From: Desulfocurvibacter africanus subsp. africanus DSM 2603
GTDB taxonomy: Bacteria > Desulfobacterota > Desulfovibrionia > Desulfovibrionales > Desulfovibrionaceae
Assembly: GCF_000422545.1 (NCBI RefSeq)
Contig: NZ_AULZ01000008.1
Span: 1-64,000, forward strand
Reading direction: 5' to 3'
Length of the DNA stretch: 64,000 nt
This document shows, piece by piece, positions 16,353-25,117 of the stretch. The stretch's first letter is position 1. The number at the start of each line of letters is the position of its first letter. Below the pieces are notes generated by a model. That model saw only the letters and a list, made by a program, of their open reading frames with translations, did not search any database and was not told where the DNA came from. Made by a program: the position numbers and the translations under genes.

Positions 16353-17117
16353 TCACCGGATATGGCACTTGTTGCAGTCATCGTCTTTGTAGGGCCCCTG
16401 CCGACGCTCCTCGTGACAACTCATGCACTGGTCGTGGAAGGCATTGGTGCGCGTGAGCACCAGTTCCTTCTCGGGGTGCTCGTCATGACATTGGGCGCAG
16501 CCGGTGAAGTCTCCGTGCCACTTGGTCATGTCCGCCTCCACATGACAGGATTTGCAGCTTGTCAGGCCGTGGTCGAACATATCCTGATGGCAGCTGGCGC
16601 AACGGGTGTGACCTGCTTCCATCTGATCGGGCATGGAGTCACCGCTCTCAGGTTTTTCCTCGGGGTGGCAGCTGCGGCAGGACTGGGGCTCGGGCTCGAT
16701 GTCAGGGCCGTGGTGACAGGCCTGGCAGTCTCCGCCGGCGTACTCCACATGCTCGTCATGGCCGAAATTCAGCTTGGCGTATTCCAGGTGGTGGCACTGG
16801 ATGCAGTACGTTTTGTCCGGGAAGGAAGCCACGTGCTGCTTCACATACTGCTCGTCAAAGGCCAGCGGATGGCAGGAGCCGCACGGCAGTGGCTCGGCGC
16901 CCTGGGGTGCGTTCTCGTGGTGGCAGGCTTCGCAGGCGATGGCGTAGTCACGATGGTGACGCAGGTGGGTGAAGACCACCTTTCCGCCCGTATTGTCGAA
17001 AAGGATGCGTACCGGAAGTTTCTGGGATTCAGCCGGGGTCAGATACCCGGCCACGGCCACGACCAGCAGCACCGCGCATGTGGCGATGATGGGGAAATAC
17101 TTCCTGGGCAGTCGCAT
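16353..17117 (-). CDS. Decaheme c-type cytochrome of the Rnf operon
   Basis: 254 residues with an N-terminal signal anchor (IIATCAVLLVVAVAGYL) and ten CxxCH haem-binding motifs (CEACH, CGSCH, CIQCH, CQACH, CRSCH, CASCH, CKSCH, CAQCH, CMSCH, CNKCH) plus many free His for second axial ligands. It is the first gene of the rnf operon and sits directly before rnfC, as in Desulfovibrio genomes. It would connect the Rnf complex to the periplasmic cytochrome c3 / hydrogenase / formate dehydrogenase pool. GAGGGA ribosome site before ATG 17117. Confidence 0.94.
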   Translation of the reverse strand: MRLPRKYFPIIATCAVLLVVAVAGYLTPAESQKLPVRILFDNTGGKVVFTHLRHHRDYAIACEACHHENAPQGAEPLPCGSCHPLAFDEQYVKQHVASFPDKTYCIQCHHLEYAKLNFGHDEHVEYAGGDCQACHHGPDIEPEPQSCRSCHPEEKPESGDSMPDQMEAGHTRCASCHQDMFDHGLTSCKSCHVEADMTKWHGDFTGCAQCHDEHPEKELVLTRTNAFHDQCMSCHEERRQGPYKDDDCNKCHIR

Positions 17118-17186
17118 GGTCCCTCGCTTGGGCGCGAAGTGCGCCCGGACCTATGTTCCTCCCGTCCGGAAGACTCGGGAGGGTGT

Positions 17187-17212
17187 GGGCGGGGCGCCCT
17201 TGCGCCCCGCCC
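17187..17212 (-). terminator. GC-rich hairpin after the DASS transporter gene
   Basis: Perfect 11-bp stem GGGCGGGGCGC/GCGCCCCGCCC with 4-nt loop, 20 nt past the transporter stop. No T-run on the minus strand, so it could be a pause or RNA-stability hairpin as much as a terminator. It separates the C4-dicarboxylate genes from the rnf operon. Confidence 0.5.
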
Positions 17213-17231
17213 GTTCACAACCAGAGGCCCG

Positions 17232-18755
17232 TTACGGCACCGATGTCGCCGTGACGTTTGCCCATTCAGGCAGCGTATTCAACTCCACGCCCCACAGCGC
17301 GGGCATGATGTAGGCGGTAAAGCCCGTGATAAGGATGATGCCTATGATGTTCAGCCACACGCCGGCCTTGGCCATCTGCGGGATGGTCACACAGCCCGTG
17401 CCGAAGATGACCGCGTTGGGCGGCGTGGCCACGGGCAGCATGAAGGCGTAGGAGGCCGCCACGACCGCGCCGACGATGGTGGCGTACGGATGCACGCCCA
17501 GGGCCACGGCGGACGCGCCCATGATGGGAATGAGCAGCGTGGCGGTCGCGGTGTTCGAGGTGACCTCGGTCAGGAAGATGGTCATGGTCACCACGATGGC
17601 GACGAAGGAGAGCATGCTCAGGCCGTCGAGCAGCGTGAGCTGCTGGGCTATCCAAACCGCCAGGTCGGTCTTGGCGAAGCCGTTGGCGATGGCCAGACCG
17701 CCGCCGAAGAGCAGGATGACGTCCCAGGGGATCTTGACCGCGGTCTTCCAGTTGAGCAGAAACTCGCCCTTCTTGAAGTCGGAGGGGATGGCGAACATGG
17801 CCAGGGCGCCAAGAATGCCGATGGTCGCGTCGGCGATCATCTTGAAGCCCAGGTACTTGACGATGAGCGCCTGGAATATCCACATCAAGGAGACCACGAG
17901 GCCCACGTAAACGATGTACTTCTCTTCCTTCTTCATGGGCCCAAGATCGCGCAGCTCTTTCTCGATGATGGCCGCGCCTCCGCCGAGCTCCAGGTTGCCG
18001 GTCTTGAACAGCACCTTGGTCAGCAGAAACCAGGTAATGGCCAGCATGATTGCGGACAAGGGCACGCCGTACATCATCCACTCGGCGAAGCTGATGGTCT
18101 GGCCGTACAACTTCGCGATCATGCCGACCATGATGACGTTGGGCGGAGTGCCTATGATGGTGGCCACGCCGCCGATGGACGCAGCGTAGGCGATGCCCAG
18201 CATGAGGCCTTTGCCGAAGTTGATTTCGCCCGTGGAGCCTCCCACGCGCTCACGCATCTGATCGCTATTCAGGCCGGTTGCTTGCATGACCACGGCCAGA
18301 CCGATGGGCACCATCATCATGGCCGTGGCGGTGTTGGATATCCACATGGACAGGAAGCCCGTGGCCAGCATGAAGCCGAGCGTCATGCGCGAGGGGCTCG
18401 TGCCCACCAGCCTGATGGTGTGAATGGCGATGCGCCGATGCAGGTTCCAGCGCTCCATGGTCACGGCGATGAAGAAGCCGCCCATGAACAGGAATATGAG
18501 ATGGTCGGCGTAAGGAATTGTGGCTTGCGCCGACTTCATGATGCCCAAAGCAGGGAACAGCACGATGGGCAGCAGCGACGTGGCCGGAATGGGAATGGCC
18601 TCGGTGATCCACCAGACGGCCATGAGTACGGTGATGGCTGCCACTTTCCAGGCCTCGGGCTTCATACCCTCGGGCACTGGCAGGAGCAGCATGGCAATGA
18701 ACAGGATGGGGCCAAGGATAAAACCTATCCTTCGACCTTGACTAGACTCTTTCAC
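17232..18755 (-). CDS. DASS (SLC13-type) dicarboxylate transporter
   Basis: About 507 residues with around eleven or more membrane segments. Both Na+/substrate SNT motifs are present (WISNTATAMMM and VTSNTATATLL), as in VcINDY-type succinate/malate carriers. I chose GTG 18755 because AGGGGAGG sits 4 nt before it; the upstream in-frame ATG (18803) has no ribosome site and would add 16 residues spanning a CCCCC-AGAA-GGGGG hairpin. Next to malic enzyme, fumarase and fumarate reductase, the likely cargo is malate, fumarate or succinate. Confidence 0.9.
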   Translation of the reverse strand: MKESSQGRRIGFILGPILFIAMLLLPVPEGMKPEAWKVAAITVLMAVWWITEAIPIPATSLLPIVLFPALGIMKSAQATIPYADHLIFLFMGGFFIAVTMERWNLHRRIAIHTIRLVGTSPSRMTLGFMLATGFLSMWISNTATAMMMVPIGLAVVMQATGLNSDQMRERVGGSTGEINFGKGLMLGIAYAASIGGVATIIGTPPNVIMVGMIAKLYGQTISFAEWMMYGVPLSAIMLAITWFLLTKVLFKTGNLELGGGAAIIEKELRDLGPMKKEEKYIVYVGLVVSLMWIFQALIVKYLGFKMIADATIGILGALAMFAIPSDFKKGEFLLNWKTAVKIPWDVILLFGGGLAIANGFAKTDLAVWIAQQLTLLDGLSMLSFVAIVVTMTIFLTEVTSNTATATLLIPIMGASAVALGVHPYATIVGAVVAASYAFMLPVATPPNAVIFGTGCVTIPQMAKAGVWLNIIGIILITGFTAYIMPALWGVELNTLPEWANVTATSVP

Positions 18756-18905
18756 GGGACCTCCCCTTGTTTGCCCCCAGAAGGGGGACGTTACATGCCT
18801 CACTCCTCTATATTTGCCGCGCAGCCCTCGCGCGACCCGTCCACCGGGCCGCGGACGGGCGCGCGAGGCGCGCGGGTTGTAAAATTACGTTGAAGACAGC
18901 CTGGG

Positions 18906-20228
18906 CTAGACGTCCAGGTTGTACATATCCACGAAGGCCTCGACGCGCTTGCGCGACTCGCCGAGACGCTCGCGCAGGGACTTCTTGTAGGCTTCCATGT
19001 CCGCGATGGGCTTGCGGGCCACGCCGGTGTCCATGGCCGCCTGGGCCACGGCCGTGGATTCCCACTCGATGAGCCGCAGGTCCAGCGGCTTGGGGATCAC
19101 GTAGTCCACGCCGAACTTGAGTTCCTTGACCCCGTAGGCCTGGCAAACGTAGTCGGGCGCGGGCTCCTTGGCCAGGGCGGCCAGGGCCTTGGCCGCGGCG
19201 ATCTTCATCTCCTCGTTTATGGCCTTGGCCTGCACGTCAAGCGCGCCACGGAAGATGAAGGGGAAGCCGAGCACGTTGTTGATCTGGTTGGGGAAGTCCG
19301 AGCGGCCGGTGCCCATGATGGCGTCGGGCCGGGCTTCCTTGGCGTCCGGGTAAGGGATCTCGGGATCGGGGTTGGCGCAGGCGTAGATGATGGGATTCTT
19401 GCCCATGCCCTTGACCATATCCTTGCTGACCGTGCCGGCCGCGGACAGGCCCAGGAACATGTCCGCGCCCTTGAGACCTTCGCCCAGGGAGCCGACGTCC
19501 TTCTTCTGGGCGAAGAACTTCTTGGTCTCGTTCAGGTCCTTGCGTCCCTCATGCAGCAGACCCTTGGAGTCGTACATGTAGACGTTCTCTTTCTGGATGC
19601 CGAGGCTCAGGTAGAACTTGGTGCAGGCGATGGCGCTGGCGCCCGCGCCCGAGACCACGAGCTTCATGTCCTCGACGCGCTTGCCGCTGATCTCCAGGGC
19701 GTTGATGAGGCCCGCGCCGGAGATGATGGCCGTGCCGTGCTGGTCGTCATGGAATACCGGGATGTCCATCATGGCCTTGAGCTTCTCTTCTATGTAGAAG
19801 CACTCGGGAGCCTTGATGTCTTCCAGGTTGATGCCGCCGAAGGTGGGCTCCAGGGACTTGACGATCTCGATGAGCTTGTCCGGATCGTTGCAGTCCAGGT
19901 TGATATCGTAGACATCCACGTCGGCGAAGACCTTGAACAAAACGCCCTTGCCTTCCATGACCGGCTTGCCGGCATGGGGGCCGATGTTGCCCAGGCCCAG
20001 CACCGCCGTGCCGTTGGAGACAACGGCCACCAGGTTACCGCGACCGGTGTACTCGTAGACCAAGGACTGATCCTGGTGGATGGCGCGGCAGGCCTCGGCC
20101 ACGCCGGGGCTGTAGGCCATGGACAGGTGCTTCTGGGTCTTGCAGGGCTTGATGGGCACGACCTCGACTTTGCCCTTGTGGCCCTTGGAATGGTACTCCA
20201 GCGCTTCCTGCTTCGTGTAAAGAGCCAT
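18906..20228 (-). CDS. Malic enzyme (NAD(P)-dependent)
   Basis: 440 residues from ATG 20228 (GGGAGG ribosome site). Oxidative decarboxylation of malate to pyruvate. Family blocks seen: [29 protein letters not shown], metal-binding [10 protein letters not shown], Rossmann [12 protein letters not shown] and ACANPDPEI. This is the short bacterial malic enzyme without a fused phosphotransacetylase domain. It follows the fumarase genes after 58 nt, so fumarate made or imported can be channelled to pyruvate; cofactor preference cannot be read reliably. Confidence 0.93.
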   Translation of the reverse strand: MALYTKQEALEYHSKGHKGKVEVVPIKPCKTQKHLSMAYSPGVAEACRAIHQDQSLVYEYTGRGNLVAVVSNGTAVLGLGNIGPHAGKPVMEGKGVLFKVFADVDVYDINLDCNDPDKLIEIVKSLEPTFGGINLEDIKAPECFYIEEKLKAMMDIPVFHDDQHGTAIISGAGLINALEISGKRVEDMKLVVSGAGASAIACTKFYLSLGIQKENVYMYDSKGLLHEGRKDLNETKKFFAQKKDVGSLGEGLKGADMFLGLSAAGTVSKDMVKGMGKNPIIYACANPDPEIPYPDAKEARPDAIMGTGRSDFPNQINNVLGFPFIFRGALDVQAKAINEEMKIAAAKALAALAKEPAPDYVCQAYGVKELKFGVDYVIPKPLDLRLIEWESTAVAQAAMDTGVARKPIADMEAYKKSLRERLGESRKRVEAFVDMYNLDV

Positions 20229-20286
20229 CATATCCTCCCAGTGTTCATGTGTGCACTCGCGCGCGACAAACCTATCCCAGCCTGGC

Positions 20287-20844
20287 CTACTCCAGCCCGG
20301 CGGCCTTGAGGTCCGGCTTGGCGTACAGTTCCCCGCCCTGGCAGTCATTGATGACCAGCAGCGGGAAATCCTTGACACTCAACTCGCGGATGGCCTCGGG
20401 GCCGAGTTCCTCGTAAGCGATGACCTTGGCCGCCGTGATGCACTTGGAGAGCAGCGCGCCCGCGCCGCCCGTGGCCCCGAAGTAGGCGGCCTTGTGCTCG
20501 CGCAGGGCCTGCTTGACCTCCTCGCTGCGCTTGCCTTTGCCGATGGTGCCCTTGAGGCCCAGGCCGTGCAGGCGCGGCGCATAGCTGTCCATGCGGTAGC
20601 TCGTGGTCGGCCCGGCCGCGCCGATGGGCCGCCCCGGAGGCGCGGGACTGGGACCCACGTAGTAGATGAGTGAACCCTCCAGCCGGAAGGGCAGTTCGTC
20701 GCCCTTGTCCAGGGTCTCCACCAGCCGTTTGTGGGCCGCGTCGCGGGCCGTGTAGATGGTGCCCGTGAGCTTGACCACGTCTCCGACCTTGAGCTTCTGG
20801 ATGTCAGCGTCGGTCAGAGGCGTCTTGAGCGAATATTCCGCCAT
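20287..20844 (-). CDS. Class I fumarate hydratase, beta subunit
   Basis: 185 residues, corresponding to the C-terminal domain of one-piece class I (Fe-S) fumarases. It contains RLHGLGLKGTIGKGKRS, the GATGGAGALL loop and a YEELGPEAI segment, all typical. ATG 20844 shares one base with the alpha-subunit stop (TGATG), so the two subunits are translationally coupled. Functions as a heterodimer with the adjacent alpha subunit; L-tartrate dehydratase is the usual alternative, but the frd neighbours favour fumarase. Confidence 0.92.
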   Translation of the reverse strand: MAEYSLKTPLTDADIQKLKVGDVVKLTGTIYTARDAAHKRLVETLDKGDELPFRLEGSLIYYVGPSPAPPGRPIGAAGPTTSYRMDSYAPRLHGLGLKGTIGKGKRSEEVKQALREHKAAYFGATGGAGALLSKCITAAKVIAYEELGPEAIRELSVKDFPLLVINDCQGGELYAKPDLKAAGLE

Positions 20845-21686
20845 CAGATCTCCACCTCCTGGTGTCGGGAAGAGTGGCACTGGACGTTGACCGCCAAGGG
20901 CAGGCTGGCCAGGTGGCAGGGGCGCATCTCGATCTTCACGCCCAGGCAGGTGGTCTTGCCGCCGAGGCCCATGGGGCCGATGCCCAGCTTGTTCACGGCC
21001 GCAAGCAGCTCCTGCTCCATGGCCGCGATCTTGGGATCGGGATGGAGCGCGTCCAGGGACCGCATGAGAGCCTTCTTGGCCAGAATGGGCGCATAGTCGA
21101 AGGTGCCGCCCACGCCGATGCCGAGGATGGTAGGCGGGCAGGGGTTGGGACCGGCCTCGGCCAGGCGCTGGATCACGAACTTCTTGATGCCTTCCCAGCC
21201 CTGGGCCGGGGCGAGCATGGTCACGCGGCTCATGTTCTCCGAGCCGCCGCCCTTGGCCATGAAGCTGATCTTGAGCTTGTCGCCGGGCACCATGTCGAAG
21301 TGCACGATGGCCGGCGTGTTGTCGCCCACGTTCTTGCGCGTCATGGGATCGCAGGAAGACTTGCGCAGGAAGCCGTCCTTGTAGCCCTTGCGCACGCCTT
21401 CGTTGATGGCCTCGCGCAGGTTCATGCCCGTGACGCGCACGTCGTCGCCCACGTCCACGAAGAACACGGCCAAGCCAGTGTCCTGGCACAGCGGCAGGCC
21501 GGTCTCCTCGGCCAGCTCGTAGTTCTCCTTGAGCTGACGAAAGACCTCCTTGGCCGCCGGCAAATCCTCGGCCGCGGCGCAGGCGTCGAAGGCGCGCTTG
21601 ACGTCGGCGGGCAGATAGCGGTTGGCCTTGATGCACATGTCGGCCACGGTATCGATGATCTGTTGTGCGGGAATCTCGCGCATCAT
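20844..21686 (-). CDS. Class I fumarate hydratase, alpha subunit
   Basis: 280 residues. Holds the three cysteines of the catalytic 4Fe-4S cluster in GLPLCQDTG, NPCPPTILG and KTTCLGV, plus the KGGGSENMS loop. Two adjacent ATG codons (21686 and 21683) follow GGGGGAG; the second has the better spacing. It starts 7 nt after the frdB stop, so fumarase is made with fumarate reductase. Oxygen-sensitive Fe-S fumarase fits an anaerobe. Confidence 0.93.
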   Translation of the reverse strand: MMREIPAQQIIDTVADMCIKANRYLPADVKRAFDACAAAEDLPAAKEVFRQLKENYELAEETGLPLCQDTGLAVFFVDVGDDVRVTGMNLREAINEGVRKGYKDGFLRKSSCDPMTRKNVGDNTPAIVHFDMVPGDKLKISFMAKGGGSENMSRVTMLAPAQGWEGIKKFVIQRLAEAGPNPCPPTILGIGVGGTFDYAPILAKKALMRSLDALHPDPKIAAMEQELLAAVNKLGIGPMGLGGKTTCLGVKIEMRPCHLASLPLAVNVQCHSSRHQEVEI

Positions 21687-21693
21687 CTCCCCC

Positions 21694-22428
21694 TTACTTG
21701 AACAGCCGCTTGAGCGCCGTAATGCCCATCCTGCGACGCAGGAAACCGAGCTGGTTCTGCAGCGGCAGTCCCTTGGGACATACGTCCTCGCAGGCCAGCA
21801 GGCCCATGCAGCCGAAGATGCCCTCGTCGTTGCCGATGATCTGGTAGTAGTCCTTGTCCGAGCGCTGGTCGCGCGGGTCCACCACGAAGCGGGCGATGCG
21901 GTTCAGGCTGGCGGCGCCCAGGAAATCGGGACGCAGGCGCGCCGTGCCGCAGGCCGACACGCAGCAGCCGCACTCGATGCAGCGCTCGAGTTCGTAGACC
22001 TGCTCGGCCACGGCATTGTCCATGCGCTCCTCGAGCGCCGCCGGGTCGAAGGCCTTGCTGGTGTGCACCCAGGATTCGACCTTGTCGTACATCTGGCGGA
22101 ACCAGACGCCCGTATCCACGGACAGATCACCAACCAGCTTGAACACTGGCAGGGGCAGAAGCGTGATCTCGTCCGGCAGTTCCTTCGTCTTGGTCTTGCA
22201 GGCCAGGTTGGGCCTGCCGTTGATGACCATGGCGCACGCCCCGCAGATGGCCGCGCGGCAGCAGAAGTCGAACTGCAGCGACGGGTCCTGCTCTTCGCGC
22301 AGGCGGTTGAGGGCGATGAACAGGGTCATGTTCTCGGTCTCGTCCAGCACGTACTTTTGCATGTGCGGAACGGACGCGGGATCTTGCGGGTTGTAACGGA
22401 ATATCTCGAACTGAAGGTTTCTGGCCAT
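21694..22428 (-). CDS. frdB: Fumarate reductase/succinate dehydrogenase iron-sulfur subunit
   Basis: 244 residues with the three-cluster set of SdhB/FrdB: 2Fe-2S (CCRAAICGACAMVING ... C), 4Fe-4S CIECGCCVSAC, and the 3Fe-4S site CMGLLACEDVCPKGLP followed by a second cysteine set. Gene order C-A-B and sequence style match the Wolinella-type quinol:fumarate reductase. It passes electrons between the cytochrome b haems and the FrdA flavin on the cytoplasmic side. Confidence 0.94.
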   Translation of the reverse strand: MARNLQFEIFRYNPQDPASVPHMQKYVLDETENMTLFIALNRLREEQDPSLQFDFCCRAAICGACAMVINGRPNLACKTKTKELPDEITLLPLPVFKLVGDLSVDTGVWFRQMYDKVESWVHTSKAFDPAALEERMDNAVAEQVYELERCIECGCCVSACGTARLRPDFLGAASLNRIARFVVDPRDQRSDKDYYQIIGNDEGIFGCMGLLACEDVCPKGLPLQNQLGFLRRRMGITALKRLFK

Positions 22429-22440
22429 CGTCGGCTCCCC

Positions 22441-24336
22441 TTAGTTGGCGGTCTTGGCCTTGGCGGCTTCAGCCGGCTTCGCGCCCGGCTTGATGGTCAA
22501 CTTGGCGATCTTCTCCGCGTCGGCGGTGATGATCTTGCCTCCGCCGTAGCCGCGCTCGCCCGGGGGCAGCTCGTAATACGGGGTCGGATCCTCGTACTCC
22601 AGACGCGGCAGGCGAGCGCCCTCGGGCCAGTAGGCCAGGGTGCGCTTGAGCCAATCGCGGTCGTTGCGCTCGGGGTAGTCTTCGCGGGTATGCGAGCCGC
22701 GGCTTTCCTTGCGCTCCAGGGCTGCCTTGGCGATGCACAGGGCGAGCTTGACCTGGCCCTGGATCTTGAGCGCGGCGGACAGCTCAGGATTGGCGCCGAT
22801 GCCGCTGGACTGGAGGCCGACAGCCTTGGCCCGCTCCATGACTTCCTGCAGCACGTTCACGCACTTCTCCAGATCCTTGCCGTTGCGGAACACGAAGCAG
22901 CCGTCCATGAGCGCGTCCTGCATGGCCTCGCGGACCCTGTAGACGTTCTCGCGGCCGTTCTTGCCCGCGATGAGGGCGTCGATGCGCGACTGTTGCTTGA
23001 GCAGGGCATCGCGGATGGTCTTGGTGGGGAAGTTGACCTCATGGCCCTGCAGGAACTCGGCGATCTTCTTGCCGATGATGCCGCCGGCCACGACCGTCTC
23101 GGCCAGGGAGTTGCCGCCCAGGCGGTTGAAGCCGTGCATGTCCCAGCAGGCGGCCTCGCCGGCCGAGAACAGGCCCTTGAGCCCGTAGGCCGCGCCATCC
23201 TTGTTCGTGCGGATGCCGGACATGGTGTAGTGCTGCGTGGGCCGCACCGGGATGAGGTCCACGCGCGGGTCGACACCCAGGAAGTTCTGGCAGATCTCGT
23301 CCACCTCGCGCAGCTTGGTGGATATGTGCTTGTCGCCGAGGTGGCGGATATCGAGCCACAGGTGCTCGCCGTAGGCGCTCTTGACGCCCTTGCCGGCGCG
23401 CATGTGCTCGGTCATGCGCCGGCTGACCACGTCGCGCGAAGCCAGCTCGGCCTTCTCGGGCTCGTAAATCTGCATGAAACGCTCCTTGTTCACATCAAGG
23501 AGCGTGCCGCCGTCGCCGCGGCAGCCTTCGGTGACCAGGATGTCGGTGGGCACGATGCCGGTCGGATGGAACTGGATGGCCTCGGGGTTGCCGAGCGGCA
23601 CCAGGCCCGTGTCCATGGCGATGGCATGGCCGCCGCCGTCGCAGATGACCGCGTTGGTGGTGGCCTTGTAGATGCGGCCGAAGCCACCGGTGCAGATGGC
23701 CGTGGCCCGCGCCACGTAAGCCTCCAGCACGCCGGTCTTGAGGCAGCGCACCACCGCGCCCAGACAGTTCGCGCCGTCGTGGATGAGCGCTATGGCTTCC
23801 TTCTTATCGAAAACATTGATTCCGAGCTGGGCGCAGCGGTTGTCGAGGGTGCACATGACCGCGTGGCCCGTGCCGTCGGAGGTGTAGCAGGTGCGCCACT
23901 TGGCCGTGCCGCCGAAGGCGCGGGCCGTGATGAGGCCCTCCTTGTCCTCCTCCTCGATCTTCTCGAACTTCTCGCCGCCCTTGAAGAAGGTCGACTTGCC
24001 GGGCACCACGCGGTTCCAGGGCACGCCCCAGAAGGCCAGCTGGCGCATCTCTATGGGCGCGTTATCCACGAACATGCGCGCCACTTCCTGGTCCGCGCCC
24101 CAGTCGGAGCCCTTGACCGTATCGGCGAAGTGCACGTCGGGACAGTCGCCCTTGCCCATGGCGCAGTTGCCGAGCGCCGCCTGCATGCCGCCCTGGGCAG
24201 CCGATGAGTGCGAGCGCCGGGCCGGCACGATGGACAGCACGTTGACGCCGAAGCCCGCGCCAGCTGCCTCCACGGCTATGCGTTCGCCGGACAGTCCCGC
24301 GCCGATGACCAGCAGATCGGAAAAATAGGTCTGCAT
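22441..24336 (-). CDS. frdA: Fumarate reductase/succinate dehydrogenase flavoprotein subunit
   Basis: 631 residues. FAD-binding VIGAGLSGER at the N-terminus, the histidyl-FAD attachment region ARRSHSSAAQGG, substrate motif QFHPTGIVP, catalytic-arginine region TEGCRGDGG and C-terminal HYTMSGIRTN are all intact. Cytoplasmic; reduces fumarate to succinate or the reverse. The gene order C-A-B with a single diheme membrane subunit suggests a reversible menaquinone-linked enzyme. 12-nt gaps to both neighbours. Confidence 0.95.
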   Translation of the reverse strand: MQTYFSDLLVIGAGLSGERIAVEAAGAGFGVNVLSIVPARRSHSSAAQGGMQAALGNCAMGKGDCPDVHFADTVKGSDWGADQEVARMFVDNAPIEMRQLAFWGVPWNRVVPGKSTFFKGGEKFEKIEEEDKEGLITARAFGGTAKWRTCYTSDGTGHAVMCTLDNRCAQLGINVFDKKEAIALIHDGANCLGAVVRCLKTGVLEAYVARATAICTGGFGRIYKATTNAVICDGGGHAIAMDTGLVPLGNPEAIQFHPTGIVPTDILVTEGCRGDGGTLLDVNKERFMQIYEPEKAELASRDVVSRRMTEHMRAGKGVKSAYGEHLWLDIRHLGDKHISTKLREVDEICQNFLGVDPRVDLIPVRPTQHYTMSGIRTNKDGAAYGLKGLFSAGEAACWDMHGFNRLGGNSLAETVVAGGIIGKKIAEFLQGHEVNFPTKTIRDALLKQQSRIDALIAGKNGRENVYRVREAMQDALMDGCFVFRNGKDLEKCVNVLQEVMERAKAVGLQSSGIGANPELSAALKIQGQVKLALCIAKAALERKESRGSHTREDYPERNDRDWLKRTLAYWPEGARLPRLEYEDPTPYYELPPGERGYGGGKIITADAEKIAKLTIKPGAKPAEAAKAKTAN

Positions 24337-24348
24337 GATGTCTCCCCC

Positions 24349-25011
24349 CTATTCCGCCAAGACGGTGGCCAGGGTTGCGAAGCGGATCAGGGTGATCACG
24401 CCGATGGTCATGAACAGGGCGAACAGCCCATATTCAAACTTCTTGCCCATCGCGCGGTTGTCGCTGCGGATGAAGCCCCACTTGACGCCGATGCGGTAGA
24501 AGCCCACGGACACGTGCAGCTCCACCATGGGCAGCAGCACGGCATAGAACACGAGCCAGAAGCCGCTCTGCACGCGGGCCGCGGATTTCTGAGCCGTGAT
24601 GGGCAGGTCGTTGAGCACGACCCACATATGGATTGCGCCGAGAATGAGAATGATCATGGCCGAGACGACCTGCACCAGCCACAGCCAGGTGTCGCGGTGC
24701 TTGAGCATCAGGGCGTGGTCGGCCATCAGGCGCTGGCCCTCGAAGCGGAAGGGAATCTTGCGCGCCGCGAGTACGAAGTGCACCAGAAAGGCCAGAAAAA
24801 TGAGCGGCCCGCCCACCTGGGCCATGTAGGTGGATTCGAAGAAGTCGGCGATGGCGTTCATCACCCCTGGGCCGACGATCACCGAGGAGACCAGCACCAT
24901 GTGCGACCACATGAAGAGCACCAGCCCCAGTCCGGTAAGCATCTGCAGCCAGTCATAGTAGGCGTCCCTGCGTGTGGGGCGCGCTACGTGGGCCGTAACA
25001 TAAGTGGACAT
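24349..25011 (-). CDS. frdC: Fumarate reductase diheme cytochrome b subunit
   Basis: 220 residues from ATG 25011 (GGAGG ribosome site). Five membrane segments with one histidine placed in each of the first four (MWSHMVL, FLVHFVL, GAIHMWV, VELHVSV), the ligand pattern for two b haems as in Wolinella succinogenes FrdC. Anchors FrdAB and links it to menaquinone. First gene of the frd-fumarase-malic enzyme series. An upstream in-frame ATG (25098) gives an Arg-rich leader and is unlikely. Confidence 0.93.
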   Translation of the reverse strand: MSTYVTAHVARPTRRDAYYDWLQMLTGLGLVLFMWSHMVLVSSVIVGPGVMNAIADFFESTYMAQVGGPLIFLAFLVHFVLAARKIPFRFEGQRLMADHALMLKHRDTWLWLVQVVSAMIILILGAIHMWVVLNDLPITAQKSAARVQSGFWLVFYAVLLPMVELHVSVGFYRIGVKWGFIRSDNRAMGKKFEYGLFALFMTIGVITLIRFATLATVLAE

Positions 25012-25117
25012 GAACGAACCTCCAGCTTGCGGCGCGCTACGCCGCGTTGAGCGAAACGGGCCAGGCCCGAGCGCCACCCTGCGGGATGGCGCGGACATGC
25101 GTCGCGGTTTGGGCTAG

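Noticed and set aside
16302-18893. An 863-codon plus-strand frame
   Set aside because: Antisense shadow of the cytochrome and DASS genes; His/Gly/Asp-rich low-complexity translation is typical of the reverse frame in GC-rich DNA.
20845-21636. Frame extension upstream of the fumarase beta subunit giving a 449-residue protein
   Set aside because: The added part is out-of-frame shadow of the alpha subunit; the true beta start is the coupled ATG at 20844.
21622-24207. An 861-codon plus-strand frame opposite frdB/frdA
   Set aside because: Reverse-strand shadow of well-supported fumarate reductase genes.
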